Positions 9,130 to 18,147 of a stretch of 64,000 nt of DNA are shown here, piece after piece. The notes below the pieces were generated by a model. It searched no databases, had not been told where the DNA came from, and saw nothing but the letters and a program-made list of their open reading frames with translations. The stretch is from Nevskiales bacterium. GTDB taxonomy: Bacteria > Pseudomonadota > Gammaproteobacteria > Nevskiales > Nevskiaceae. The stretch lies in assembly GCA_028698335.1 (NCBI GenBank), contig JAQVDP010000007.1:1-64000 (forward strand), in the 5' to 3' direction. How positions within the stretch are numbered: the stretch's first letter is position 1; every line of letters begins with the position of its first letter. Position numbers and translations under genes: made by a program.

Positions 9130-11193
9130 GTGGTGCACACACTACAATTTGCTCTGGTCTCCCTAACGCTCTGGGCCCACTGGGAAGTCCTGTCCCCTAA
9201 ACTGTCAACGTCGTCGAAGCAATCCGAGGGGCTTATCTCTTTCCTACGAGAAGCCTGGAGCGAACACCCTTCCGCCTTTTTGCCCCTGATCGGACAGTTC
9301 CTTTCGATCGCCACACTGTATGGTCTTTTTTTTGCGCTGGTGTTCTGGGCCGGAAGAACCGGAGCGGCACACCGCGTATCAACCACGCTCCGAGCCCAGA
9401 TCACCCGCCTGGCAATGGCATGGGCCGCAATCTGCTGGTTGACGTTGCGCATCAATTCGCATTTCTTCCCGCAATCAATCTGGGCCTGGGTAGCCCAGCC
9501 GGTCATCGACCAGCCGCTGTCAATCACCCTCGACCTGGCGGCGGCCCTGTGGATCGCTTGGCGGATCGGCATAGCCCTGCACCAGCACCTGCGCGCCCAC
9601 AACAAACCCCGGCCAGCAGTCATTGCCTCACTATTCGCGGCATCAACAATCGGCCTCGTCACCTGGCAGCTGCAACACGGTACCTCTGAAGCCCTCGGCG
9701 CCGTAACACCGACATCTCACCGGCCTCCGAACGTCATCATCATTGGACTCGACTCGGTCCGAAATGACATCGCCTTAGACGGTGCATACACCGAGATGCC
9801 AGAGCTTCAAACATTGAGGCGCCGCTCGATGGTGCAAACGAACGTCATCGCGCCACTGGCGCGAACCTATCCTGCGTGGACCACCATTCTCACCGGAAAA
9901 AGTCCAGCCGAACACGGCGCGCGTTTCAATTTGACCTCGCCAGATCAGGTCGACACCACCAGCAGCATTGGACACAACTTCAGGAACGCCGGATACCGCA
10001 CCATCTATGCCACCGACGAAACACGCTTCAGCAATATCGGAAAAGATTTCGGGTTTGACGAAGTCGTGGCGCCCGCTCCCGGGCTCGCCGATTTTGTGCT
10101 TGGCTCTTTCGCTGATACCCCCTTGGTCAACCTCGCGATCCAACTACCGGGCGCAGAGTGGATGCTGCCGTCGCTGGTCGGCAACCGTGCATTTGCCGAA
10201 GCCTATCGGCCACGACGATTTCTCTCCCTGCTGAGATCCAAGCTGCAGGATGGGGCGCCCGAAGCGCCCGTGTTCCTTGCCGTACATTTATGCCTAGCGC
10301 ACTGGCCATATGCCAGCACGGATACCTCCGTATCAAGTGAACCCAATACCGGAACCGCCCGCGCACGCTATCGGTCGGCACTCACCGAAGTGGATCATCA
10401 ACTCGGCGAGTTGCAGAGAATGCTGCACGAGCTCGATATCTGGAACGACGAAACCTTGGTGGTTGTTCTTAGTGATCACGGCGAGTCGTTCGGCATCAAT
10501 CCCACTCCCACTGTGCAGAGCAACCATCCTGGACTGCCAAGTCCTGGCTTCCCGATCGGAGGGCACGGTGGCTCGCTACTCGACCCCGCGCAGTGGAAGA
10601 CGTTTGCGATGTTCCATGGCCACTCGCAGCTGGGAAATATCCCGGCGGGCGAATCGGATCAGCTCTTGTCTCAAGCGGACTTGCCCCCCGCAATCCTTGC
10701 TCTGTCAGGCCTGAGCCCCCCGGAAACCAATCCTCTCAATACGCTGAGGGGGCGCAACATGATCCCTAGCCTCCCCCACGAACGTGTCGCTGTCGGAATC
10801 GAGACCGGCTTTCGCGGCCGCGGGCTCGACCCGACAAATCCGGACTTGTCGGTCGCGCTCGGGATCGGCCTCAGCTCATATCTACTCCGCAAAGACGGGC
10901 GCCTCGAAATGAGCCCCGCAACATTCGATATCGCGATGCAAGACAAAGACTTCGGAGTCACGGATGGCAAGCAGGTGCTGGTGCGGGTCGAGCGTGGACA
11001 GGGCTCAATTTTGGTACACGCCGATTTTGAAGAACATGTCTGGAGCATATATCCCGTACACCCTGAAGACGGAGCAGGCTCGACGCCCCCGCCACCCCTG
11101 CTCGACGCAGCATGCGAGGACAAGGAACTTCGCATCAGAATTGCCGCATGGTGCAACAGTTCGCCCCTGAAGGATTCAGGGCATCACCTGTGA
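9130..11193 (+). CDS. Membrane-anchored alkaline-phosphatase/sulfatase-superfamily enzyme, possible pilin-modifying transferase
   Basis: About 687 residues from a GTG at 9130 (TTG at 9112 or GTG at 9133 are alternatives; no ribosome site decides). The first roughly 200 residues hold about four membrane segments. A periplasmic catalytic domain follows: NVIIIGLDSVRND (metal-binding Asp), RTYPAWTTILTGKSP with Thr (about 246) in the nucleophile position, and VVLSDHGESFG. A Thr nucleophile and N-terminal membrane helices resemble phosphoethanolamine-type transferases more than soluble sulfatases. Its place between pilA and an O-antigen-ligase-like gene suggests modification of pilin or of its glycan. 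That is inference. GC is visibly lower than in the flanking genes. Confidence 0.7.
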   Translation: MVHTLQFALVSLTLWAHWEVLSPKLSTSSKQSEGLISFLREAWSEHPSAFLPLIGQFLSIATLYGLFFALVFWAGRTGAAHRVSTTLRAQITRLAMAWAAICWLTLRINSHFFPQSIWAWVAQPVIDQPLSITLDLAAALWIAWRIGIALHQHLRAHNKPRPAVIASLFAASTIGLVTWQLQHGTSEALGAVTPTSHRPPNVIIIGLDSVRNDIALDGAYTEMPELQTLRRRSMVQTNVIAPLARTYPAWTTILTGKSPAEHGARFNLTSPDQVDTTSSIGHNFRNAGYRTIYATDETRFSNIGKDFGFDEVVAPAPGLADFVLGSFADTPLVNLAIQLPGAEWMLPSLVGNRAFAEAYRPRRFLSLLRSKLQDGAPEAPVFLAVHLCLAHWPYASTDTSVSSEPNTGTARARYRSALTEVDHQLGELQRMLHELDIWNDETLVVVLSDHGESFGINPTPTVQSNHPGLPSPGFPIGGHGGSLLDPAQWKTFAMFHGHSQLGNIPAGESDQLLSQADLPPAILALSGLSPPETNPLNTLRGRNMIPSLPHERVAVGIETGFRGRGLDPTNPDLSVALGIGLSSYLLRKDGRLEMSPATFDIAMQDKDFGVTDGKQVLVRVERGQGSILVHADFEEHVWSIYPVHPEDGAGSTPPPPLLDAACEDKELRIRIAAWCNSSPLKDSGHHL

Positions 11194-12470
11194 TCGGGCG
11201 CCCGGCACGGATTCGGCTCGACATTCTGCGGACACGGCTTGCAACTGTTGTCCTGCTGACAGGCATCGTCGCCTCAGTCGGCGTCACCAGCCTCCCCATG
11301 CAGTTGCGCCAGCCTCCATACGTCATATTGCTGCCACTGCTGTTCTCGCTCCTGATGGCGCCCGAGGCTTTTCGCGAAGTCCGCGCGCTATGGAAGATCC
11401 CCCTGTTCCGCTATGGCGTCTGGTCGGCGCTGATTCTGTTTGTCGGCTGGAAACTGTTCATCGGCCAAGTCTGGCACCTCCATCGAACATGGCTATATAT
11501 CGCCGTTCTCTTGCTTGGGCTGGCGGCTGCCGGATGGCTGAGACAGGATCCCGAACACCGTTGGCTAAAAATTGCGTATACGAAAATTGCCACGGTTGCG
11601 GCCGCAATCACATGGATATGCATCGACGGATTTACCGTTGACAGATCCGCGCTTGGAGCGCTGTGGAAGGACCTTCCCGTCTATTTTCACGTCCGCCACG
11701 CCAATATGGAGGTGTTCACGGCGACGGCGCTCATTGTTGGGATCTGGAAATACAGCGGCGCCACGAGCCGTGCTCTTTTCGCGACAGCCTTGGCGCTGTT
11801 CGGATATTTCAGCGCATGGACAGGGGGGCGTGGAGAAATTCTCTCAATCGCCGTTTTTTCGGTTTGCCTGCTCACCGCCCTGAATATTCGCTCCCTGCCA
11901 ATGCGATGGCTCGCCATGCCGGCCGCAGCATTCGCCAGCGGGGTGTTGATGGCGGCGCTCTCAGGTCATGGGCACGGAATTGAGCGCTGGTTCGCGCGGA
12001 CGATGCAGGATTCAGTCGACGAAATGTCTTCGGGAAGGTTGACGATCTGGACCCTGTGCATCGAACGCGTCAGTGCGAACTGGGACACCCTCTGGTTCGG
12101 CTTCGGGCCGGATGCCTATGCACGAGCCGGCATGAACCATGCCCTTGAAGCGCTGACAGGCCGGCCGAATTTTACGGCGCAGCCGCATAACACTCTCGTC
12201 CTGTGGCTCCTGGAATTCGGCGTCGTCGGCACAGTGCCCCTCGCGGCTTGGAGCCTCCACTGGCTCACTTGCGCCACGCAAACCCTGAAGGAAACACGAG
12301 CCACGCCTCAGGACGCTGCCATCGCAGGATTGTTGATCGCAACGTATTTCTACTCTTTGTTCGATGGCCAGTTTTATTACGATTTTCAGCTCTGCATCAT
12401 CGCTCTGGCAATCGCGTACCTGGGGCAAATCCGCCGGCGTATCAGCAGCACCGCCGGAAACACTGGATGA
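11190..12470 (+). CDS. O-antigen ligase / Wzy-like membrane protein, possible pilin oligosaccharyltransferase
   Basis: About 426 residues from a GTG at 11190 that overlaps the previous stop (GTGA); an in-frame ATG at 11148 is the alternative. About ten hydrophobic segments are visible. A periplasmic loop near residues 265-345 contains RLTIWTLCIERV, WFGFGPDAY and AQPHNTLVLWLLEFG, the His-containing signature of the Wzy_C/WaaL ligase family. Members transfer lipid-linked glycans to lipid A or, when linked to pilin genes (PglL, PilO/TfpO), to pilin. The neighbours make a pilin role plausible but the sequence does not prove it. GC is low like the preceding gene, with which it is translationally coupled. 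Confidence 0.72.
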   Translation: MIGRPARIRLDILRTRLATVVLLTGIVASVGVTSLPMQLRQPPYVILLPLLFSLLMAPEAFREVRALWKIPLFRYGVWSALILFVGWKLFIGQVWHLHRTWLYIAVLLLGLAAAGWLRQDPEHRWLKIAYTKIATVAAAITWICIDGFTVDRSALGALWKDLPVYFHVRHANMEVFTATALIVGIWKYSGATSRALFATALALFGYFSAWTGGRGEILSIAVFSVCLLTALNIRSLPMRWLAMPAAAFASGVLMAALSGHGHGIERWFARTMQDSVDEMSSGRLTIWTLCIERVSANWDTLWFGFGPDAYARAGMNHALEALTGRPNFTAQPHNTLVLWLLEFGVVGTVPLAAWSLHWLTCATQTLKETRATPQDAAIAGLLIATYFYSLFDGQFYYDFQLCIIALAIAYLGQIRRRISSTAGNTG

Positions 12471-12603
12471 CCCCGTGTTCAGATCCGACTCGCAGTGCCG
12501 ATATTTGCCCAGGAGCGCCCCGTTCCCGGCAAATGCCGGCACAACAGCGCTGGATCCGCGGTTATGCTAATAATCAGCGTCATATTGAGATTGAGCCGCT
12601 AGC

Positions 12604-14343
12604 ATGGCATTGAGCCCTTCGAACCAACAAAGCCAGGCATTCCTCGGCGGTCTTGCGCGTCGTCTGGTCGCCGACAAGCTGCTGACTGAGGAATCGGCAC
12701 GCGAGGTGCAGCAAAAGGCGCTCAAGAGCGGGCGCGCTTTGGTTTCGGTACTCGTCGAATCCAAGCTGGCCCGCCCCGCCGCCATTGCCGAATCGGCCAG
12801 CCTCGAGTTCGGCATCCCCCTGCTGGACCTGTCCGCAGCCGACATCGACCCAGCAGTCGCGCGCGAAGTCAGCGAAAAAGTCCTGCGCAAGACCAACGCA
12901 CTACCCCTGTTCAAGCGCGGCAAGAAGATCTACGTCGCGGTTTCGGACCCGACCAACCTGCAGGCCCTGGACGAGATCAAGTTCGCGACCGGGCAGCAGA
13001 CCGAGGCGATCCTGGTCGAGGACGACAAGCTCGCAAAGGCCATCGACGCGGCGGTACAAGTCGCCGAATCCCAGCAGATGGACCTCGGCGACGCCGACCT
13101 TGAGAACCTCGATATCGTCGAGGGCGGCGAGTCCGAAGCGGCTGGGCTCGACGTCACCCGCGCCGATGCCGAAGACGCGCCGATCATCCGCTATGTCAAC
13201 AAGATCCTGGTGGACGCGATTCATCAGGGCTGCTCGGACATCCACTTCGAGCCCTACGAAAAGACCTACCGGATCCGCTACCGAAGGGACGGCGAGCTCA
13301 AGACGATCGCCACCCCCCCCGTTTCTCAAGGTGGGCGCCTGGCAGCCCGCGTCAAGGTCATGTCCCGCCTGGATCTCGCCGAACGCCGTATCCCCCAGGA
13401 CGGCCGCATCAAGCTGAATCTCTCCAAGACCAAGGCGATCGATTTTCGCGTCAGCACCTGCCCGACCCTGTTTGGCGAAAAGATCGTCTGCCGCATTCTG
13501 GATCCGTCCAGCGCGCAGCTCGGCATCGATGCACTCGGCTACGAGCCGGAGCAGAAAGCCGCCTACATGCATGCCCTCGAGCAACCGCAGGGCATGATCC
13601 TAGTCACCGGCCCGACCGGGTCGGGCAAGACGGTGTCGCTGTACACCGGCCTGAATATTCTCAATACCGAGGATATCAACATCTCGACCGCGGAGGACCC
13701 GGCCGAAATCAACTTGCCTGGCATCAATCAGGTCAACGTCAACCCGAGGGTGGGCCTGACCTTCGCCGCCGCACTGCGCTCGTTCCTGCGTCAGGATCCG
13801 GACGTGATCATGGTCGGCGAAATCCGCGATCTCGAGACGGCCGAAATTGCCATTAAAGCGGCTCAAACCGGCCACTTGGTCCTCTCGACCCTCCACACCA
13901 ACGACGCACCCCAGACAATCGTGCGCCTGATGAACATGGGCGTTCCCGCGTACAACATCGCATCGACCCTGACGCTGATCATTGCCCAGCGCTTGGCGCG
14001 TCGTTTGTGCAGCTCGTGCAAGAAGGTTGCCAACATCCCGCGTGCGGAATTGATCAAGCAGGGTTTCACGGAAGCGGAAATCGATGCTCCCGGCTTCGAA
14101 GTCCACGAGGCGGTCGGCTGTGATCAGTGCGACAGTGGCTACAAGGGGCGAACGGGCGTCTATCAGGTGATGCCTTTTTCAGATGCCATGGGACGCATCA
14201 TCATGGAAGGCGGAAGCGCGATGGAGATCGCCGATCAATCGCTCAAGGAAGGCATCAAGGACCTGCGGCAATCGGCATTGGCCAAGGTCCGTGCGGGCAT
14301 CATCGATCTGGCGCAGGCCAATGCCTGTACCATGGGCGACTAG
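12604..14343 (+). CDS. pilB: Type IV pilus assembly ATPase PilB
   Basis: This 579-residue protein has the N-terminal GspE/MshEN domain (about 10-160). The hexameric secretion ATPase core follows, with Walker A GPTGSGKT near 336-343, an Asp box (TAEDPAEI), Walker B (DVIMVGEIRD) and a His box (GHLVLSTLHTND). A tetracysteine zinc motif (CSSCKK...CDQCDSGYKG) is present near the C-terminus. It powers pilus extension at the inner membrane. The ATG follows a weak purine-rich stretch. It lies 19 bases upstream of pilC in a pilBCD operon. Confidence 0.97.
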   Translation: MALSPSNQQSQAFLGGLARRLVADKLLTEESAREVQQKALKSGRALVSVLVESKLARPAAIAESASLEFGIPLLDLSAADIDPAVAREVSEKVLRKTNALPLFKRGKKIYVAVSDPTNLQALDEIKFATGQQTEAILVEDDKLAKAIDAAVQVAESQQMDLGDADLENLDIVEGGESEAAGLDVTRADAEDAPIIRYVNKILVDAIHQGCSDIHFEPYEKTYRIRYRRDGELKTIATPPVSQGGRLAARVKVMSRLDLAERRIPQDGRIKLNLSKTKAIDFRVSTCPTLFGEKIVCRILDPSSAQLGIDALGYEPEQKAAYMHALEQPQGMILVTGPTGSGKTVSLYTGLNILNTEDINISTAEDPAEINLPGINQVNVNPRVGLTFAAALRSFLRQDPDVIMVGEIRDLETAEIAIKAAQTGHLVLSTLHTNDAPQTIVRLMNMGVPAYNIASTLTLIIAQRLARRLCSSCKKVANIPRAELIKQGFTEAEIDAPGFEVHEAVGCDQCDSGYKGRTGVYQVMPFSDAMGRIIMEGGSAMEIADQSLKEGIKDLRQSALAKVRAGIIDLAQANACTMGD

Positions 14344-14362
14344 GAACTGACGGATTACGACG

Positions 14363-15583
14363 ATGGCTCAGGCGGCTGCTGTCAAGGAATTCACTTTCAA
14401 GTGGGAAGGTACGGATCGCAAGGGCAATCGCATCAAGGGCGAGACACAGGGCCCCTCCGACACGTTCGTCAAACTGCAGCTGCGTAAACAGGGCATCAAT
14501 CCGATTGCGGTTCGCAAGCAATCGTCCCTGTTCGGGCCTCGGAAGCGCAAGATCACGTCAGGGGATGTTGCGATCTTTCTCCGCCAGATGTCGACGATGA
14601 TGTCGGCAGGCGTACCGCTCGTGCAGTCCCTGGAAATCGTCGGCCGCGGCCACGAGAATCCAAGCATGGGCGAGATGATCATGGCGGTTAAAAGCCATAT
14701 CGAGGGTGGCAGTTCCTTTGCGGAGAGCCTGGCAAAGTTCCCTCTACACTTCGACGACTTGGTGATCAATCTGGTCGATGCCGGCGAAAAGTCCGGAACC
14801 TTGGAGACGCTACTCGACAAGGTGGCGACCTACAAGGAAAAGACCGAGGCCATCAAGAAGAAGGTCAAGAAGGCGCTCACGTATCCAACCGCGGTCATCG
14901 TCGTCGCCTTCATTGTGACGGGCATCCTGCTCTACTTCGTGGTCCCGCAGTTCCAGGATCTGTTCCAGGGCTTTGGCGCGGACCTGCCCGCATTTACGCA
15001 GATGGTTATCAACCTGTCTCAATTCGTACAGGACAAGTGGTGGCTGATCCTCCTGATCATAGGGGGATCAGCATTCGCATTCATCGAAGCCAAAAAAAGG
15101 TCGGCCGCCTTTCGCCGCATGCTCGACCGAGTCATGCTGAAAATCCCGGTCGTGGGAGACATTCTCTACAAATCGGCGGTCGCGCGTTATGCACGGACCC
15201 TCTCCACGATGTTCGCCGCCGGCGTCCCCTTGGTCGAAGCAATGGGGCCTGTGGCTAAGGCGGCCGGCAACGTCATCTTCGAAGAAGCAATCCTGATCAT
15301 GCGCGATCAGGTTTCGACCGGCCAGCAGCTGCAGCTCTCGATGCAGTTGACCAACCTGTTCCCGAACATGGCCACGCAGATGGTCGCGATCGGCGAGGAA
15401 TCCGGTTCGCTCGACGCGATGTGCGCCAAGGTCGCCGACTTCTACGAAGCAGAGGTGGACAATCTGGTCGATGCTCTGTCCAGCCTGCTCGAACCGTTGA
15501 TCATGGTCGTACTCGGCACTCTGGTCGGCGGGCTCGTCGTTGCCATGTACTTGCCGATCTTCAAGCTCGGAACCGCTATCTAG
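14363..15583 (+). CDS. pilC: Type IV pilus inner-membrane platform protein PilC
   Basis: This 406-residue protein has two T2SSF domains (about 70-195 and 275-398). FLRQMSTMMSAGVPLVQSLE and YARTLSTMFAAGVPLVEAM are the conserved starts of the repeats. Three membrane segments lie near 170-195, 220-240 and 375-400. It forms the platform turned by PilB that moves pilins into the fibre. It sits between pilB and pilD with short gaps. Confidence 0.96.
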   Translation: MAQAAAVKEFTFKWEGTDRKGNRIKGETQGPSDTFVKLQLRKQGINPIAVRKQSSLFGPRKRKITSGDVAIFLRQMSTMMSAGVPLVQSLEIVGRGHENPSMGEMIMAVKSHIEGGSSFAESLAKFPLHFDDLVINLVDAGEKSGTLETLLDKVATYKEKTEAIKKKVKKALTYPTAVIVVAFIVTGILLYFVVPQFQDLFQGFGADLPAFTQMVINLSQFVQDKWWLILLIIGGSAFAFIEAKKRSAAFRRMLDRVMLKIPVVGDILYKSAVARYARTLSTMFAAGVPLVEAMGPVAKAAGNVIFEEAILIMRDQVSTGQQLQLSMQLTNLFPNMATQMVAIGEESGSLDAMCAKVADFYEAEVDNLVDALSSLLEPLIMVVLGTLVGGLVVAMYLPIFKLGTAI

Positions 15584-15598
15584 GCTTCATCTAACTAA

Positions 15599-16468
15599 AT
15601 GCCCCTAATTGATGGGCTGCGCGACAGCCCCCCATTTCTCGTTTCCGCTGTCACCATCCTGAGTCTACTGGTCGGCAGCTTTCTCAATGTCGTCATCCTG
15701 CGACTGCCGAGAATGCTGGAGCGGGACTGGCAACGGGAAGCGCGCGAGATTCTGTCTCTGCCCGCCGAACCGGCCGAGAAGTTCTCGATCGTCTTTCCGG
15801 CTTCCCACTGTCCGTCATGCTCGGCGCCGATCAAGCCGTGGCACAACATTCCGCTCCTGGGCTGGCTGATGTTGCGTGGGCACTGCGCCGCCTGCAAAGC
15901 ACCGATTTCCGTGCAATACCCTCTGGTCGAGGCGGCCAGCGGCGTCATGGCGGGACTGTGTGCGTGGCACTTCGGCTGGGGGCCGCAGCTGGCGGGCGCG
16001 TTGGCGCTGACCTGGACGCTGCTCGCGCTTGCAGTCATCGACCTCAGAACCCAGTTGCTCCCCGACAATCTCACGCTTCCGCTGATGTGGCTCGGCCTGG
16101 GCGTCAATCTCTATGGCGTATTCGTCCCGATCGAAACCGCCGTGATCGGCGCGATGATCGGCTACCTGAGCCTGTGGTCGATCTTCCATCTGTTCCGCCT
16201 GGTCACCGGCAAGGAAGGCATGGGCTATGGCGACTTCAAGCTGCTCGCCGCCATCGGCGCCTGGCTCGGCTGGCAGGCACTCCCGATGGTCATTCTGTTG
16301 TCGTCGCTGGTGGGCGCCGTCGTCGGGATCGGCCTGATCGCATTCAGGCGCCACGATCGCCAGATCCCGATCCCCTTCGGCCCCTATCTGGCGGCCGCCG
16401 GCTGGCTGGCTTTGCTTTATGGGGACAGCATCAAGGAAGGGTATTTCCGGATGTCCGGGCTCGGGTGA
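15599..16468 (+). CDS. pilD: Prepilin peptidase / N-methyltransferase PilD
   Basis: A 289-residue polytopic membrane enzyme. The N-terminal cytoplasmic zinc-binding loop has C71-x2-C74 and C96-x2-C99, typical of the bifunctional enzyme that also methylates Phe1. The catalytic aspartates lie in VIDLRTQLLPD and the GMGYGDFKLLAAIG motif (GxGD). It cleaves PilA and pseudopilins at the Gly/Phe junction. The ATG start leaves 15 bases after pilC. coaE follows after 2 bases, the usual pilD-coaE arrangement. Confidence 0.96.
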   Translation: MPLIDGLRDSPPFLVSAVTILSLLVGSFLNVVILRLPRMLERDWQREAREILSLPAEPAEKFSIVFPASHCPSCSAPIKPWHNIPLLGWLMLRGHCAACKAPISVQYPLVEAASGVMAGLCAWHFGWGPQLAGALALTWTLLALAVIDLRTQLLPDNLTLPLMWLGLGVNLYGVFVPIETAVIGAMIGYLSLWSIFHLFRLVTGKEGMGYGDFKLLAAIGAWLGWQALPMVILLSSLVGAVVGIGLIAFRRHDRQIPIPFGPYLAAAGWLALLYGDSIKEGYFRMSGLG

Positions 16469-16470
16469 CG

Positions 16471-17139
16471 ATGGCGCATGCTCTCACCATTGGCCTGACG
16501 GGCGGAATCGCCAGCGGCAAATCGACCGTTCAGGAGATGTTCGTCGAACTGGGCGTTCCAGTCCTGGACGCGGATCAGGTGGCCAGGGACGTCGTCGCGC
16601 CGGGCTCGGAAACCCTGCAGGAAATCGCCCGGACCTTTGGTGCGCAGATGCTGCTGGCGGACGGCTCACTCGACCGGCGCCGGATGCGGGAGCATGTGTT
16701 CGCGGACGACGCGGCCCGGCAACGCCTGGAAGGCATCACCCACCCTGAGATCCGCCAACGAATGCAGGCGTGGCGAGACCGGCAGACCGCACCCTATTGC
16801 ATCCTCAGCGTCGCCATCCTGGTCGAGGGCGGCATGCGCAGCCTGGTCGATCGCGTCTTGGTCGTGGATGTTCCGGAGGCCGTGCAGGAGCAGCGTCTTC
16901 AGACCCGCGACAACGTCGATCAGGTGCTGGCTCGACGGATGCTGGCAGCGCAGGCGTCCCGCTCGGAGCGCCTCGCCGCCGCCAACGACATCCTCGTCAA
17001 CGTCATTCCCCTTGCGCAGCTGCGCGGCTGCGTCCGACGTTTGCACGAACACTACCTGCAACTCGCCCGCGACAGCGACCCCGACGGCCCCGGCCTGCGT
17101 TTGCCCGAGTCTGAGACATCGTTCACAATGGCCTTTTAA
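16471..17139 (+). CDS. coaE: Dephospho-CoA kinase
   Basis: This 222-residue product has the P-loop TGGIASGKST near residues 9-18, then LGVPVLDADQVARDVV (CoA-binding) and the LID region RLQTRDNVDQVLARRM. It phosphorylates the 3'-OH of dephospho-CoA, the last step of CoA synthesis. It is the third gene of the common gammaproteobacterial pilD-coaE-zapD-yacG string. The C-terminal 20 residues are acidic and non-conserved. Confidence 0.96.
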   Translation: MAHALTIGLTGGIASGKSTVQEMFVELGVPVLDADQVARDVVAPGSETLQEIARTFGAQMLLADGSLDRRRMREHVFADDAARQRLEGITHPEIRQRMQAWRDRQTAPYCILSVAILVEGGMRSLVDRVLVVDVPEAVQEQRLQTRDNVDQVLARRMLAAQASRSERLAAANDILVNVIPLAQLRGCVRRLHEHYLQLARDSDPDGPGLRLPESETSFTMAF

Positions 17140-17158
17140 CTGCGAGCATGCATCGCCG

Positions 17159-17935
17159 GTGTCACAGGCAGGAGATTTCGTTGTATTCGAGCAGCCTCTG
17201 ACGGAGAGGGTCCGGACGTTCCTGCGCCTGGAATTCCTGTTCGCGCAGCATGCCCATCACCGTCAGAACCCCTCCGAATTCGGCGTCCGCGCCACTCTCG
17301 ACACCCTGCTCAACATCCTTGTCGTCCTGTCGCGTTCCGATCTGAAGAACGACATCCTCAAGGAGCTCTCGGATCAGCACGCACAACTGACGAGGCTGGC
17401 AGCGCGTCCCGGAATCGACCAGCAACGTCTCGACGGGGTTCTGGCCGAGATCACCGCCGCCCACAACGGACTGCAGGAACTGGCGACCCAGTTCGCCGGC
17501 TCGGCCTTGCGGGAAAGCGACTTCCTCACGGGCATTCTGAATCGCTCCGGCATTCCCGGCGGCACCTGCGGATTCGATCTCCCGCACTACCATTTCTGGC
17601 TCTCACAACCCCCCGAGCGGGTCAAGCGCGACCTCGACGCCTGGTACACCGACGTGCGCCCGTTCGAAATCGCGGTCAATCTGTATCTGAATCTGCTGCG
17701 CGCAAGCGTGTCCCCCAAGGATGAAACCGCGCCGTCCGGTATGTATGTCGTCACCCCACCCGGACCCTGCCAGCTGATCCGCGTGCTGCTCGCTGCGGAC
17801 GGGGGCGTCTACCCCGAGATCAGCGCCGGGAAACATCGCTGCACCGTCCGCTTCATGGACGCGCGGGATATCGATGCGCGCGCGCATCAGGCCATGAGCA
17901 ACATCGCCTTCAAGATCCAGTTCTGCGCGCTGTGA
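17159..17935 (+). CDS. zapD: Cell division protein ZapD
   Basis: About 258 residues from a GTG at 17159, chosen because it is the first start just ahead of the conserved FEQPLTERVRTFLRLEFLF. No strong ribosome site is present, so a start a few codons away is possible. The all-helical ZapD (YacF/DUF1342) body and the C-terminal beta part (GTCGFDLPHYHFWL, QLIRVLLA) are visible. ZapD cross-links FtsZ filaments in the cytoplasm. The stop overlaps the yacG GTG by four bases. Confidence 0.92.
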   Translation: MSQAGDFVVFEQPLTERVRTFLRLEFLFAQHAHHRQNPSEFGVRATLDTLLNILVVLSRSDLKNDILKELSDQHAQLTRLAARPGIDQQRLDGVLAEITAAHNGLQELATQFAGSALRESDFLTGILNRSGIPGGTCGFDLPHYHFWLSQPPERVKRDLDAWYTDVRPFEIAVNLYLNLLRASVSPKDETAPSGMYVVTPPGPCQLIRVLLAADGGVYPEISAGKHRCTVRFMDARDIDARAHQAMSNIAFKIQFCAL

Positions 17936-18147
17936 ACCCGAGTGATTCCACCCCGACCCGCGTCCGCATCGCGGCATGCCCGCAGTGCGGACAATCGACA
18001 AGGCTCGACGCCAGCAACCGCTGGAGACCGTTCTGCTCCGAACGTTGCCGCATGATCGACCTCGGCGCGTGGTTCAGCGAAAAGCGGGGCATTCCAGACG
18101 AGGACTCGACGCCGCCGCCGGACTTCGACGACCCGGGCTACCAATAG
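17932..18147 (+). CDS. yacG: DNA gyrase inhibitor YacG (zinc-binding)
   Basis: A 71-residue protein starting at GTG 17932, overlapping the zapD stop (GTGA). Zinc ligands are C16-x2-C19 and C35-x3-C39, followed by MIDLGAWFSEKRGIP, the YacG signature. In E. coli YacG binds GyrB and inhibits gyrase. The 3' end overlaps the convergent MutT-family gene by 10 bases. Confidence 0.93.
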   Translation: MNPSDSTPTRVRIAACPQCGQSTRLDASNRWRPFCSERCRMIDLGAWFSEKRGIPDEDSTPPPDFDDPGYQ

